Numbered from the stretch's first letter, positions 37,693-46,000 are shown. The stretch is DNA of 64,000 bases from Rhizomicrobium sp. (GCA_037200385.1 JBBCGL010000001.1:2170001-2234000), one strand, 5' to 3'. Notes: generated by a model from the sequence alone, not told the origin. Numbers and translations: made by a program.

Positions 37693-38259
37693 CTAATGTG
37701 CGCCGAGCGCGAAACGCGCAAGATGTTCGTGCCGCGTCTGTCCGTAATGGCTGTGCACAAGTACGATCTCGCGCGCGGTCCACGCCACCGGCGACAGTGG
37801 TGCCTCGTCCGCGAAACGCGCGTCGTAGAGCAAGGTCATGTGCGGCGTGAACGGCGCGCGCGTCACATGGCCCAGCTTGCGCGCCATCAGCGCCGCACCG
37901 AGCGCGGCGCGCAGCGCCAGCAGCGCGGCGTCGCCGCCCAGCAGCACGAAGGGATGCTTGTCGGCATCGCGGCCGAAGCTCGCGGAACGGTCGAAGGCGA
38001 TCGTGAAAGGCGGCGCCCGGACAGCCGCCGCGGCCTCGCAGGCGCGCGCCAGGATGCGCTCCGGCAGGCCGTCGAAAGCGCCGAGGAAGAACAGCGAGAC
38101 ATGCAGATGCTCCGGCCGGATCAGCCGGCCGGTGAAGCGGCGCGCCTGCTTGAGCGCCTCGGCCAGCCGGGCGATACGCGCCGCCGTCTCCGCATCGGGC
38201 AGCAGCGCGAAGAACAGCCGGTCCGCCTTGCTGCGGGTGATGGGTTGCGCGTCGAGCAT
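37693..38259 (-). CDS. thpR: RNA 2',3'-cyclic phosphodiesterase / 2'-5' RNA ligase, paralogue 1
   Basis: A 188-residue 2H phosphoesterase. The two catalytic HxT/S motifs are EHLHVSLFFLG and FTPHMTLLYD. The family start RLFFALLPDAETAARI is present. In vitro members open cyclic phosphates or ligate tRNA halves; the cellular role is uncertain. The start is placed at MLDAQPI (38259); 38271 is possible. A second copy lies 700 bases to the right on the same strand. Confidence 0.88.
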   Translation of the reverse strand: MLDAQPITRSKADRLFFALLPDAETAARIARLAEALKQARRFTGRLIRPEHLHVSLFFLGAFDGLPERILARACEAAAAVRAPPFTIAFDRSASFGRDADKHPFVLLGGDAALLALRAALGAALMARKLGHVTRAPFTPHMTLLYDARFADEAPLSPVAWTAREIVLVHSHYGQTRHEHLARFALGAH

Positions 38260-38347
38260 GGATGAGAACATATCATGAACATACGTCTCTGGCAACCGGT
38301 TGACGCGGCCACCGCGAAGTCTTTGCCTAGGCGGCGGGAGACCGGCG

Positions 38348-38911
38348 ATGCGCAGGCTGACGGCGTTCAACAATATTTCGCTCGACGGCTATTTCACCGA
38401 TGCGGGCGGCGACATGGGCTGGGCGCATGCGGGCGGCGACGATCCGGAATTCGCGGCCTTCACCGCCGGCAATGCGCGGGGCAGCGGTGCGCTGCTGTTC
38501 GGGCGCGTCACCTACGACATGATGGCCGGTTATTGGCCTTCGGCATTGGCGCGGGAGCGCAGCCCAGCGGTGGCCGAGCGGATGAACGCGATGCGGAAAT
38601 ATGTCGTCTCGCGCTCGCTGACGCTCGCGTCCTGGGCGAACACGGCCGTGATCGGCGATCTCGCCGGCGAAGTGGCCGCGCTGAAACGCGAAGACGGGCC
38701 CGACATCGCGATCCTGGGCAGCGGCAGCATCGTGGCGCAGCTCGCGGCAGCCGGCCTGATCGACGCGTTCCAGGCGGTGGTCAACCCGGTCGTCCTGGGC
38801 GCGGGCCGCACGATGTTCGAGGGCGTCGGGCGCCGCCTGGGCCTGACGCTCACCGGATCGCGCGCCTTCGCGAACGGCAAGGTGCTCCTGAGCTATTCGC
38901 CGGCGGGCTGA
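38348..38911 (+). CDS. Dihydrofolate reductase family (RibD C-terminal-like) protein
   Basis: A 187-residue protein of the DHFR/RibD-C superfamily. MRRLTAFNNISLDGYF is the usual beginning, ALLFGRVTYDMMAGYW the NADPH segment and IAILGSGSIVAQL the second nucleotide loop. These enzymes reduce pterin- or flavin-like rings; most single-domain members are uncharacterised. The start at 38348 has GGGAGA upstream. It sits between two 2'-5' RNA ligase genes and points opposite to both. Confidence 0.85.
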   Translation: MRRLTAFNNISLDGYFTDAGGDMGWAHAGGDDPEFAAFTAGNARGSGALLFGRVTYDMMAGYWPSALARERSPAVAERMNAMRKYVVSRSLTLASWANTAVIGDLAGEVAALKREDGPDIAILGSGSIVAQLAAAGLIDAFQAVVNPVVLGAGRTMFEGVGRRLGLTLTGSRAFANGKVLLSYSPAG

Positions 38912-38965
38912 ACATCTTGCGGGCCATGACAAACCAAGACGTGGCTTCGAAATCGAGTCCGGTCC

Positions 38966-39538
38966 CTAAAGCGGCCAGCGTCCCAGATGGATGTGCGTGG
39001 TCTTGCCCAGCAGGCTGTGCACCAGCACGAAATCACGGGCCGTCCAGGCGAGCGGTTCGATGGCGGACGGCTTGGCCCGCTTCGTGTCGCGCAGCAGCGT
39101 GACATGCGGCTTGAACTCGCCCTGGGTCGCGCCGCCCAGTCCGTTGCGCTTGAGCGCGGCGCCCAGCAGCCCATGGAAGGCGTGCAGCGGCGTCGCGCCC
39201 GGCGCCGCCAGCAGGACGAAAGGGCAGACGCCGGTGCGATTGCGGAAGCTCTCGGCGCGCACCAGCGTGACGTCGAAGGGCGGCGCGACGATTTCGGCGG
39301 CGGCCCTGCCGGCGATGGCGACGATCTCCTCGGGCAAGGCATGCCAGTCGCCGAGATGGAACAGCGTGACGTGCAGATGCTCCGGCAGGATCAGCGTGCC
39401 CTCGAAGCCGTTCGCGTGCTTCAGCGCCGTTGCCAGGGCGTGGATGCGGGCGGCGGTGGCGGCATCCGGCAGGAGGGCGAAGAAGACGCGGCTCTTCTGC
39501 GAAGCCCCGAATTTCCTGCGTGGCGAGCGGGCGGCCAT
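38966..39538 (-). CDS. RNA 2',3'-cyclic phosphodiesterase / 2'-5' RNA ligase, paralogue 2
   Basis: A 190-residue 2H phosphoesterase homologous to the gene at 37693. Both catalytic motifs are intact: EHLHVTLFHLG and FKPHVTLLRD. It shares ALLPDAATAARI and the closing TARDFVLVHSLLGKTTHIHLGRW with paralogue 1, yet differs at many positions, so the duplication is old. No clear ribosome site is seen for the ATG at 39538. Confidence 0.86.
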   Translation of the reverse strand: MAARSPRRKFGASQKSRVFFALLPDAATAARIHALATALKHANGFEGTLILPEHLHVTLFHLGDWHALPEEIVAIAGRAAAEIVAPPFDVTLVRAESFRNRTGVCPFVLLAAPGATPLHAFHGLLGAALKRNGLGGATQGEFKPHVTLLRDTKRAKPSAIEPLAWTARDFVLVHSLLGKTTHIHLGRWPL

Positions 39539-39657
39539 GGGCGAACATAGCGCGAAACGGTTGCAGCCGCCCAGCGCTGCAATGCGACGGTGGGACGCCG
39601 AATCCGCCCTTGCGCAGCCGCGCGCTTGCCCGGCACAAAGGGCCTGAGGGGGACCCG

Positions 39658-39933
39658 ATGATCGCGAGCAAGCAGGGCGACTGGATGACCGCCAAGATCG
39701 GCGAGGAGCTGGTCATGATGAGCGTGAACAAAGGCAATTATCTCGGTCTCAGCGAGGTGGGCGCGCGCATCTGGGAGATGCTCGAGACCCCGATGGATGT
39801 CGCGGCGCTCTGCCAGCGGCTGCAGGCCGAATACGATGTCCCGCCGGAGATCTGCCGTGCCGAGGTCGAAGCCTTCCTGAACAAGCTGGAATCGCATGGC
39901 GCGGTCGTGCTCGCCTCTTCCCCGGCCGCCTAG
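39658..39933 (+). CDS. PqqD-like RiPP recognition protein
   Basis: A 91-residue PqqD-family protein. It has the three-strand, three-helix order of the RiPP precursor recognition element: strands at KIGEELVMMSVNKGNYLGLSEVG and helices ARIWEMLETPM, ALCQRLQAEY and CRAEVEAFLNKLESHG. Such proteins bind the leader peptide of a RiPP precursor and present it to modifying enzymes. GAGGGGG precedes the ATG. The asparagine-synthetase-like cyclase starts 18 bases downstream, as in lasso-peptide loci (B1-C order). Confidence 0.85.
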   Translation: MIASKQGDWMTAKIGEELVMMSVNKGNYLGLSEVGARIWEMLETPMDVAALCQRLQAEYDVPPEICRAEVEAFLNKLESHGAVVLASSPAA

Positions 39934-39951
39934 CGGTCGCGCCGCGCGGGC

Positions 39952-41838
39952 ATGAGCGCGATCTTCGGAGTCCTGCGGTTCGACGGCGCGCCGGTCTCGC
40001 CCCGCGCGCTGGAGCGCATGGCGAACACGCTGGCGCATTGCGCGCCGGACGGACGGGCGTCGCTGAGCGACGGACCCGCCGGGCTCGGCCATGGCCTATT
40101 GCGCATCACCCGGGAGGACCGGTTCGAGACGCAACCCCTGCGCGTGGCCGACATCGCGCTCGTCGCCGACCTGCGGCTCGACAACCGCGAAGACCTCGGC
40201 GCCGCGTTCGGGCTTGGCGCCGCCGCGCTGCGCGAGATGCCCGACAGCGCGCTGCTGTTGCGGGCCTATCGCAAATGGGGCGAGGACTGCGCCGCGCACC
40301 TGCTCGGCGATTTCGTCTTCGCGATCTGGGATGGGCGCGCCCGCAAACTCGTCCTGGGCCGCGACCATATGGGCCAGCGCCAGCTCCATTATCATCGCGG
40401 CAAGGACTTCCTGGCCTTCGCCAGCGAGATCAAGGCGCTGTGGGCGCTGGACGGCGTGCCGCGCAAGCTGGACGAAACGCAGCTCGGAAAATACCTGCTG
40501 TTCGACAGCACGCCGGGCGACGGCGAGACCCATTACGAGGCGATCCGCAATGTCCTGGCAGGCGAGACGCTGTCGGCGGATGTCGCGGGCAACGTCGCGC
40601 GGCGGCGCTATTGGGAGCCGCAAGCCGCGCGGGAGCATGAAGGCCGCGACGAGCGCTATTATGTCGAGAACTACCGCGCGATCTTCGCGGAAGCCGTGGC
40701 GTGCCGCGTACGCCGCCTGCTCGCGCCGCCGGCCTTGTGCCTGAGCGGCGGCTTCGACAGCGCCGCCATCGCGGGGCTGGCCGGCCCGGCGCTCACCACC
40801 GGCGGCAAGCTCGTCGCCGTCTCGTCCGTGCTGCCCGCCGGTTATGACGGACCGCTGCCGAGCGCGCGCCGCTGGGTCGAGCTTTGCCGCCGCGACATGC
40901 CGCATCTCGACATCCGTTATGTCGCACGCGGCGAAGCGACCGTGTTGTCGAACCTGGAGCAGACCTTCCTGGCCGGCGACAGCCTGCCGAACAACATGCA
41001 CTACGTGGTCGACGCGCTGTTCCGCGAGGCGCGGGCAGCCGGCGCAAGGCTGGTGATGGACGGCACCGGCGGCGACGAGGGGCTCAATCCACGCGGCGGC
41101 GGCTTCCTGGCCCATCTGCTCCGGACCGGACAGCTCCGGCGCCTGGCCGCCGAATTGCGTCCTTATGCGCGGGCCGCCGGCGTGCCGCTGGCGACGGTGC
41201 TGCGCGACGCGGTCGCGGCGCCCTTCGTCCCGTCCTGGGTGAGACGCGTCCGGCGACGCGGTTCGGCGACATCCTGGGCGACGATACCGCTGGCCGCGGC
41301 GTTCGTGACGAGACTGCTGAAGGACGGAGGGGTGGCGGAAGCGAATCTGTATGGCGCGGCCGCACCGCGTGCGGCCACGCCCACGGTGCCGCCGGAATAT
41401 CTGCGCCGCACCGCGCTGGCGCCGCGCCGGCTGCATGTGACCGCGGCGGCGGCGCGCGGCCTCGTCCTCACCAAGCCGCTGCTCGACAAGCGCGTCGTCG
41501 AATTCGCCCTCGCCGTGCCACGCGAACTCCATGTCCGGGACGGGCAGCTCCGCTATCTCGCCTGCCGCGCGCTGGCCGATGTCTTGCCGCGGGAATTCCA
41601 GCGGCGCGCGCCGCGCCAGGATTCCTTCGAGCCGGATTTCGCCGGGATGATGCAGGACGGCCGCGCCGGTATCGAAGCCGGCATCGCCGGCATGGCACAA
41701 AACCCGACGCTGCGCGGCTATTTCGACTTCGACAAGATGCACGCTGCGCTGTCGAAGGGCGGTGAGGCACAGAAGCTCGCCCTGCGCAGCTTCTGCGTCG
41801 CCCGCTATGTCGCCTGGTTCAACGGAGAAAACGCTTGA
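39952..41838 (+). CDS. Asparagine-synthetase-like RiPP cyclase (lasso C type)
   Basis: A 628-residue protein of the AsnB family. The N-terminal glutaminase-like domain (to about 210) starts MSAIFGVLRF, without the Cys2 needed for glutamine hydrolysis. The synthetase domain has the pyrophosphate loop SGGFDS (265-270), the GTGGDEGLNPRGG loop and the C-terminal KPLLDKRVVEFAL. Lasso-peptide cyclases are exactly this: AsnB relatives that have lost the glutaminase cysteine and form an isopeptide by adenylating an Asp/Glu side chain. It follows the PqqD gene and is convergent with the peptide gene. Confidence 0.75.
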   Translation: MSAIFGVLRFDGAPVSPRALERMANTLAHCAPDGRASLSDGPAGLGHGLLRITREDRFETQPLRVADIALVADLRLDNREDLGAAFGLGAAALREMPDSALLLRAYRKWGEDCAAHLLGDFVFAIWDGRARKLVLGRDHMGQRQLHYHRGKDFLAFASEIKALWALDGVPRKLDETQLGKYLLFDSTPGDGETHYEAIRNVLAGETLSADVAGNVARRRYWEPQAAREHEGRDERYYVENYRAIFAEAVACRVRRLLAPPALCLSGGFDSAAIAGLAGPALTTGGKLVAVSSVLPAGYDGPLPSARRWVELCRRDMPHLDIRYVARGEATVLSNLEQTFLAGDSLPNNMHYVVDALFREARAAGARLVMDGTGGDEGLNPRGGGFLAHLLRTGQLRRLAAELRPYARAAGVPLATVLRDAVAAPFVPSWVRRVRRRGSATSWATIPLAAAFVTRLLKDGGVAEANLYGAAAPRAATPTVPPEYLRRTALAPRRLHVTAAAARGLVLTKPLLDKRVVEFALAVPRELHVRDGQLRYLACRALADVLPREFQRRAPRQDSFEPDFAGMMQDGRAGIEAGIAGMAQNPTLRGYFDFDKMHAALSKGGEAQKLALRSFCVARYVAWFNGENA

Positions 41839-41851
41839 GCGCCGCCCCGCC

Positions 41852-42016
41852 TCAGGAGAACTGCGTGCCCGTGGGCGTCGAGCTCTCGAGATAATGCGCG
41901 AATTTGCTGGCCGTTCTGGTCGCGACCTTCGCCATGATGATCTCCGGCGTCGACCAGGCCTTGCGCGCAACCGGAGGCGTTCCGGTGGTGTCGTTCTCAA
42001 GGTCTGGGGTGGTCAT
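41852..42016 (-). CDS. Candidate RiPP precursor peptide
   Basis: A 54-residue peptide gene between the cyclase (stop 13 bases away, convergent) and the radical SAM gene. The leader has W21-x2-P24-x-I26, resembling the YxxPxL motif that binds PqqD-type recognition proteins, and a Thr (Thr35) of the type found two residues before lasso cores. The proposed core is SKFAHYLESSTPTGTQFS: Ser37 to Glu44 would give an eight-residue ring, Ala36 to Glu44 a nine-residue ring. A GAGGA ribosome site precedes the ATG. Function is inferred from size, motif and context. Confidence 0.6.
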   Translation of the reverse strand: MTTPDLENDTTGTPPVARKAWSTPEIIMAKVATRTASKFAHYLESSTPTGTQFS

Positions 42017-42034
42017 CTCGCAACAATCCTCTTC

Positions 42035-42054
42035 ATCGCACGCGATCGCACGCG
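42035..42054. repeat. Tandem 10-base repeat before the precursor gene
   Basis: Two perfect adjacent copies of ATCGCACGCG (42035-42044, 42045-42054) lie 18-38 bases upstream of the precursor ATG, next to its ribosome site. They may be a regulator site or a slippage product. Confidence 0.5.
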
Positions 42055-42134
42055 TGATTTGCGTATGAAAAGATACAAAGAAATTTTCGCGGTGGGAACC
42101 TCGAAACGACGACAAGGCGCTGACAACTTGCCGC

Positions 42135-43694
42135 TCAATCGACATTGTCCGACACATCGTCTCCCATCGGGACGTTTTGCGCGACGCCGGCCAGCGCGAA
42201 CCAGAATGGATAATACGCCTGCTTGTCGAACAGCGCGGCCTGCAACTCCTCCTTGCGCGTGAGCCTACCCAGAGCGTGCTGACAAAGATGGCAAGTGCCC
42301 GAATATCCGGCAGCGCTCTTCGGCACGCGCACATGATCGAAGATCGCGCGCATCGGATTGGCGGCGAGGAATTGCAGGATCGGATCGTTCTGCATGCGCT
42401 TGACCAGCGTGCCGAGCGTATCGCGATCCAGGCGGCCGACGACGACACCCCGGTTCTCGTTGTTCATGCCGCAGCAGGGCCGCGCGCTGCCGTCCGGATC
42501 GAACACGATCTGGTCGATCGCCCGGCACGGGACGTCGATCGGCGACAGCGCGATTCCGTCCAGCGCCGCACCGCGTCCCAGAGGGGCGACCTTGCGAAAC
42601 ATCAGGGCGACGCCATCCTGCAGGGCGGCGGCCGCCACCTGCTGCCGGACGCGACCTTCCGCCTCCGGCGCGTCCGGCGCCAGTTCGCAGTCGACGCGCA
42701 GCGGCCGTCCGAACATCGCGCGATAGGCCGCCGCCAGGGTCAGGACACGATCGAAGGCGACGAATTCCTGATGGTAGACACCGGTGCTCACCTTGATGAA
42801 ATCGGACGCGCCGCGCATGAAGCCTGCCGCAACCAGGCGCTGCAGCATCGCGTCGGTCCGCGCGCGCGTCGCCGCCCAATAGGCGTTGGTGAAGATGCTG
42901 ATGCCGCGCAGTCCCGCAGCGCGGCCGGCCGCGATGAGGGCAATGAGATGATCGGGATAGAGGAACGGCTCGCCGCCCGTCAGGTTGAGATGGCCGATGC
43001 CCGCCGCCGGCATCTGGGCGACGATGTCCAGCATGGGCTCCAGCGCAATGCGCTGCGCCTTCAATTCCGGACCGGAACCGTTGTAGCAATGGCGGCAGCG
43101 GATGTTGCAGTGGTAGGTGAAGCGGAAATTCACCCGCCCGACCGCGAAGGCGAAATTCGACAGGCGCCGCAGGAGACCCTGGGCCGCCGCCTGCGGCTCG
43201 CCGAGCTCCAGCCATTGCGCCAGCCACAGCCAGTCATGCGCGGACACGATGGCCGCGGCCTGCGCGCGCGTCGCCGCGAACGCGGCGATCTTTTCGTCGT
43301 GGCGCGCGCCGGGCGCGGGCGGATGGGCGCGCAGATGGCCGCGATAGAGATCCTGCAAGCGGCGGTCGACCTTGCCGAGAAAAATGTTGCGCAATGCCGC
43401 GACCCCGCGCGCGCTGGGGACGGACGGGCCGCCCGGTATGGCGGCGTAGAGCTCGGACAGGTTGCGGAAACGTCCCGCCGGTGCGCCGGCGAGGCATTGC
43501 ATCACCGGCACCAGCTCCGCGCCGAGGGCGGTCGAGTGTCCGACATGGCGCGGCAGCGCGACGATGTCGTCGCGGTCGAAGCGAAACGCGCCGAAGCCGG
43601 CACCGCCGTCGCAGCAGTCGATGGCGAGCGGCATAGGCAGCGCGGAAGCGGCGCCCGCGCCATCGTCCTCCATGCAAGCGTCGGGCTCGAACAT
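42135..43694 (-). CDS. Radical SAM peptide-modifying enzyme
   Basis: A 519-residue radical SAM protein. After a 180-residue N-terminal extension the SAM cluster motif is Cys196-x3-Cys200-x2-Cys203 (TYHCNIRCRHCYNG), followed by LNLTGGEPFLYPDH. The C-terminal third has Cys390, Cys407-Cys408 and Cys468-x2-Cys471, a partial SPASM/twitch-like auxiliary cluster set. Such enzymes make thioether, C-C or epimerised residues in RiPPs. GGGAAGG fixes the start at 43694, ten bases after the upstream gene. It is followed by the precursor peptide gene. Confidence 0.8.
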   Translation of the reverse strand: MFEPDACMEDDGAGAASALPMPLAIDCCDGGAGFGAFRFDRDDIVALPRHVGHSTALGAELVPVMQCLAGAPAGRFRNLSELYAAIPGGPSVPSARGVAALRNIFLGKVDRRLQDLYRGHLRAHPPAPGARHDEKIAAFAATRAQAAAIVSAHDWLWLAQWLELGEPQAAAQGLLRRLSNFAFAVGRVNFRFTYHCNIRCRHCYNGSGPELKAQRIALEPMLDIVAQMPAAGIGHLNLTGGEPFLYPDHLIALIAAGRAAGLRGISIFTNAYWAATRARTDAMLQRLVAAGFMRGASDFIKVSTGVYHQEFVAFDRVLTLAAAYRAMFGRPLRVDCELAPDAPEAEGRVRQQVAAAALQDGVALMFRKVAPLGRGAALDGIALSPIDVPCRAIDQIVFDPDGSARPCCGMNNENRGVVVGRLDRDTLGTLVKRMQNDPILQFLAANPMRAIFDHVRVPKSAAGYSGTCHLCQHALGRLTRKEELQAALFDKQAYYPFWFALAGVAQNVPMGDDVSDNVD

Positions 43695-43704
43695 TCCGCC
43701 TTCC

Positions 43705-44241
43705 CTATGACGACGCGGATGCCTCCGCAGCCGCGTCTTGCGTGACCACCGTCCATTCCTCATAGACGAACGCCGCCGTCAAGGCCGCCCATGTGCGAAG
43801 CGGCAATGCGCGGTCCGAAAGCACGCGGCGGCCCGCTTTCAACTTTTGCGTCATGCGGCGCAGGAGGGAGCGGCGCGGCGCCGCGGCCCATTGCGCCTGC
43901 TCCGGCGTCCAGAGCTGGCGGTTCTCCCGCCATCGCGCGAGCTTGGCCTGCAGGATCACCTCGTCGAGCTGGCTTTCCGACAACGACCACCACTCCGCCG
44001 CCGACCGGGGCGTCGGCGCGATCGCGAGACAGAGCGCGACCTTGCGGTCTTTCGCGTCGAGCGAGTCGAACTCATGGACAACAGCCCGAATGGACGCGGC
44101 ATAGGCTTCCTCGGAGAAACGATCCTGATCGTCGGCCGGTACCGGGAGAGGCCCTGCCTGCTCGGCGATCCCGGGATTGGCGGCGAGGCGGTCGACCGCT
44201 TTGCGGTAGACCATCGCCTTCTTTATCGCCACTTCGATCAT
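43705..44241 (-). CDS. Unrecognised 178-residue protein of the RiPP locus
   Basis: A soluble, largely helical protein beginning MIEVAIKKAMVYRKAVDRL. Notable segments are FSEEAYAASIRAVVHEFDSLDAKDRKV and EWWSLSESQLDEVILQAKLARW. There is no signal peptide, cysteine motif or membrane helix, and I do not recognise a family. It lies ten bases before the radical SAM gene on the same strand, so it is translationally linked to it and probably works in the same pathway, for example as an accessory or substrate-handling factor. The start at 44241 is a best guess. Confidence 0.65.
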   Translation of the reverse strand: MIEVAIKKAMVYRKAVDRLAANPGIAEQAGPLPVPADDQDRFSEEAYAASIRAVVHEFDSLDAKDRKVALCLAIAPTPRSAAEWWSLSESQLDEVILQAKLARWRENRQLWTPEQAQWAAAPRRSLLRRMTQKLKAGRRVLSDRALPLRTWAALTAAFVYEEWTVVTQDAAAEASASS

Positions 44242-44394
44242 GAGGACTTCGGAAAACAATATTTTGAGTCTTCGAGGCGCGCGCCGATCGCCCTCTCCGG
44301 ATCGGCTGCGCGCTGCGGGGCGAAAGAGGAAGCGGCCATGGCTTGGATCTCCGATGCAGGATATCGCTTGCAGAGAGATTTTCATGACGCCGGC

Positions 44395-44427
44395 GGGCCG
44401 TGCCGGGACGGTGTCCCGGCACGGCCC
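44395..44427 (-). terminator. Perfect 15-bp hairpin after the hydrolase gene
   Basis: GGGCCGTGCCGGGAC (44395-44409) and GTCCCGGCACGGCCC (44413-44427) pair without mismatch around a three-base loop, four bases after the stop of the hydrolase. There is no U-run, so it is a probable Rho-assisted or stabilising 3' hairpin rather than a classic terminator. Confidence 0.55.
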
Positions 44428-44431
44428 CGAT

Positions 44432-45256
44432 CTAGCCCGTGATGAAGGCCAGAAGGTCGGCGTTGATGGTCGCCGCCTCGGTCGTCGGCATGCCGTGCGG
44501 GAAGCCCTTATAGGTTTTCAGCGTGCCGTTCTTCAGCAGCTTTGCCGACAGCGGACCGGAATCGGCATAGGGCACGATCTGGTCGTCGTCGCCATGCATC
44601 ACCAGCACCGGCACCGTGATCTTCTTCAGGTCTTCGGTGAAGTCGGTCTGGGAGAAGGCGACGATGCCGTCGTAGTGCGCCTTGGCGCCGCCCATCATGC
44701 CCTGGCGCCACCAGTTCCAGATCACGGCCTCGGACGGCTTCGCGCCCGGCCGGTTGTAGCCGTAGAACGGCCCGGCCGGCAGGTCGTAATAGAACTGCGA
44801 TCGGCCGGCGGCGAGCTGCGCCTGGAGCCCGTCGAAAACCTCCTTGGGCAGGCCGCCGGGATTGGCGTCCGTCTTCACCATCAGGGGCGGGACGGCGCTG
44901 AGGATCGCGGCTTTCGCCACCCGGCTCTCGCCGTGGCGCGCGATGTAGTGCACGACCTCGCCGCCGCCGGTGGAGTGGCCGACATGCACGGCGTTCTTCA
45001 GGTCCAGATGCGCGGTCAGGGCCGCGAGATCGTCGGCATAGTGATCCATGTCATGACCGCCATCGGTCTGGGTCGAGCGGCCATGGCCGCGCCGGTCATG
45101 GGCGATCACGCGGAATCCCTTGCTGCGGAAGAAGAGCATCTGCGCGTCCCAGTCGTCCGCCGAGAGCGGCCAGCCGTGACTGAACACGATGGGCTGCCCC
45201 GTGCCCCAGTCCTTGTAGAAAATCTCGGTACCGTCCTTGGTCGTGATCGTGGGCAT
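44432..45256 (-). CDS. Alpha/beta hydrolase (non-haem chloroperoxidase type)
   Basis: A 274-residue cytosolic alpha/beta hydrolase. The nucleophile elbow is GHSTGGGEV, the oxyanion region [12 protein letters not shown], the acid lies in [10 protein letters not shown] and the His near [27 protein letters not shown] is typical of the group named non-haem chloroperoxidases, which are esterases or perhydrolases in practice. AGGACC precedes the ATG. It lies downstream of a TetR-family gene, which may regulate it. Confidence 0.92.
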   Translation of the reverse strand: MPTITTKDGTEIFYKDWGTGQPIVFSHGWPLSADDWDAQMLFFRSKGFRVIAHDRRGHGRSTQTDGGHDMDHYADDLAALTAHLDLKNAVHVGHSTGGGEVVHYIARHGESRVAKAAILSAVPPLMVKTDANPGGLPKEVFDGLQAQLAAGRSQFYYDLPAGPFYGYNRPGAKPSEAVIWNWWRQGMMGGAKAHYDGIVAFSQTDFTEDLKKITVPVLVMHGDDDQIVPYADSGPLSAKLLKNGTLKTYKGFPHGMPTTEAATINADLLAFITG

Positions 45257-45348
45257 GGTCTGGTCCTTTCGCTGCTGGGAAAATCGAACGCGTCTGACGA
45301 GGCGAGAATATACCGTTCGCAAGCCTGCCACGATCGGCCATAGCCGAT

Positions 45349-45993
45349 CTATCGCGTCGGCGGATGGATGTCCTCCGCAAAGAGCCCGGCGGCGGCGGCC
45401 AGCACCGCCGGCAACAAAACCTTCACTGCATGATCGAGCGCCGCCCGATCGCGGCCGAACGCGCCGTCGAGCATGCCGCGGGCAAAGCCGTGCATCAGGC
45501 ACCAGACCGCGACCGGCGAAGCGAGCGCCGGATCGGATGGTATCTCCACCACCACCTCCGATCCGGTCACGCCCTCGTTGAGGATGGCAAAGGCGCGATC
45601 GGCGGCGTCACGGTATTCGCGATCGTCGGGATCGAGGATCGCGGACCGCCACATCAGATCGAACCGTGCCGGCTGATGCACAGCGAAGTCCACATAGGCG
45701 ACGGCCATGCGTTTCAGCCGGTCCGGCCGGTCTGGCGTATCGGCCACCGCTTCGAGGCGCGCGATCAGATCCGCGAAGGCGTGTGCCGCGACGGCGGTCA
45801 GCAATCCGCGCACATCGCCGAAATGATGGGCCGGAGCGCCGTGCGATACCCCCGCCCGGCGCGCGACGTCCCGCAAGCTGAAGCCTTCCAGGCCGTGTTC
45901 GGCCAGCGCCGCCTCGGCCGCCGCGATCAGCGCCTGGCGCAAGGCGCCATGGTGATAGGGCTTCATCTTGACATCGTCTAAATCATTGGCCAT
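45349..45993 (-). CDS. TetR family regulator
   Basis: A 214-residue repressor. The N-terminal helix-turn-helix lies at about 30-60 ([27 protein letters not shown]); the rest is the ligand-binding domain, with [18 protein letters not shown] typical of the WHG-type C-terminal group. It is divergent from the decayed hydrolase gene across a 15-base palindrome (46001-46015), its likely operator, and upstream of the alpha/beta hydrolase, which starts 92 bases after its stop. Confidence 0.9.
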   Translation of the reverse strand: MANDLDDVKMKPYHHGALRQALIAAAEAALAEHGLEGFSLRDVARRAGVSHGAPAHHFGDVRGLLTAVAAHAFADLIARLEAVADTPDRPDRLKRMAVAYVDFAVHQPARFDLMWRSAILDPDDREYRDAADRAFAILNEGVTGSEVVVEIPSDPALASPVAVWCLMHGFARGMLDGAFGRDRAALDHAVKVLLPAVLAAAAGLFAEDIHPPTR

Positions 45994-46000
45994 ATGCAAT

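Noticed and set aside
39658-44241. Calling the locus a proven lasso-peptide cluster
   Set aside because: The B2 protease and exporter are missing and a radical SAM enzyme is added, so the product class remains open; reported as candidate RiPP only.
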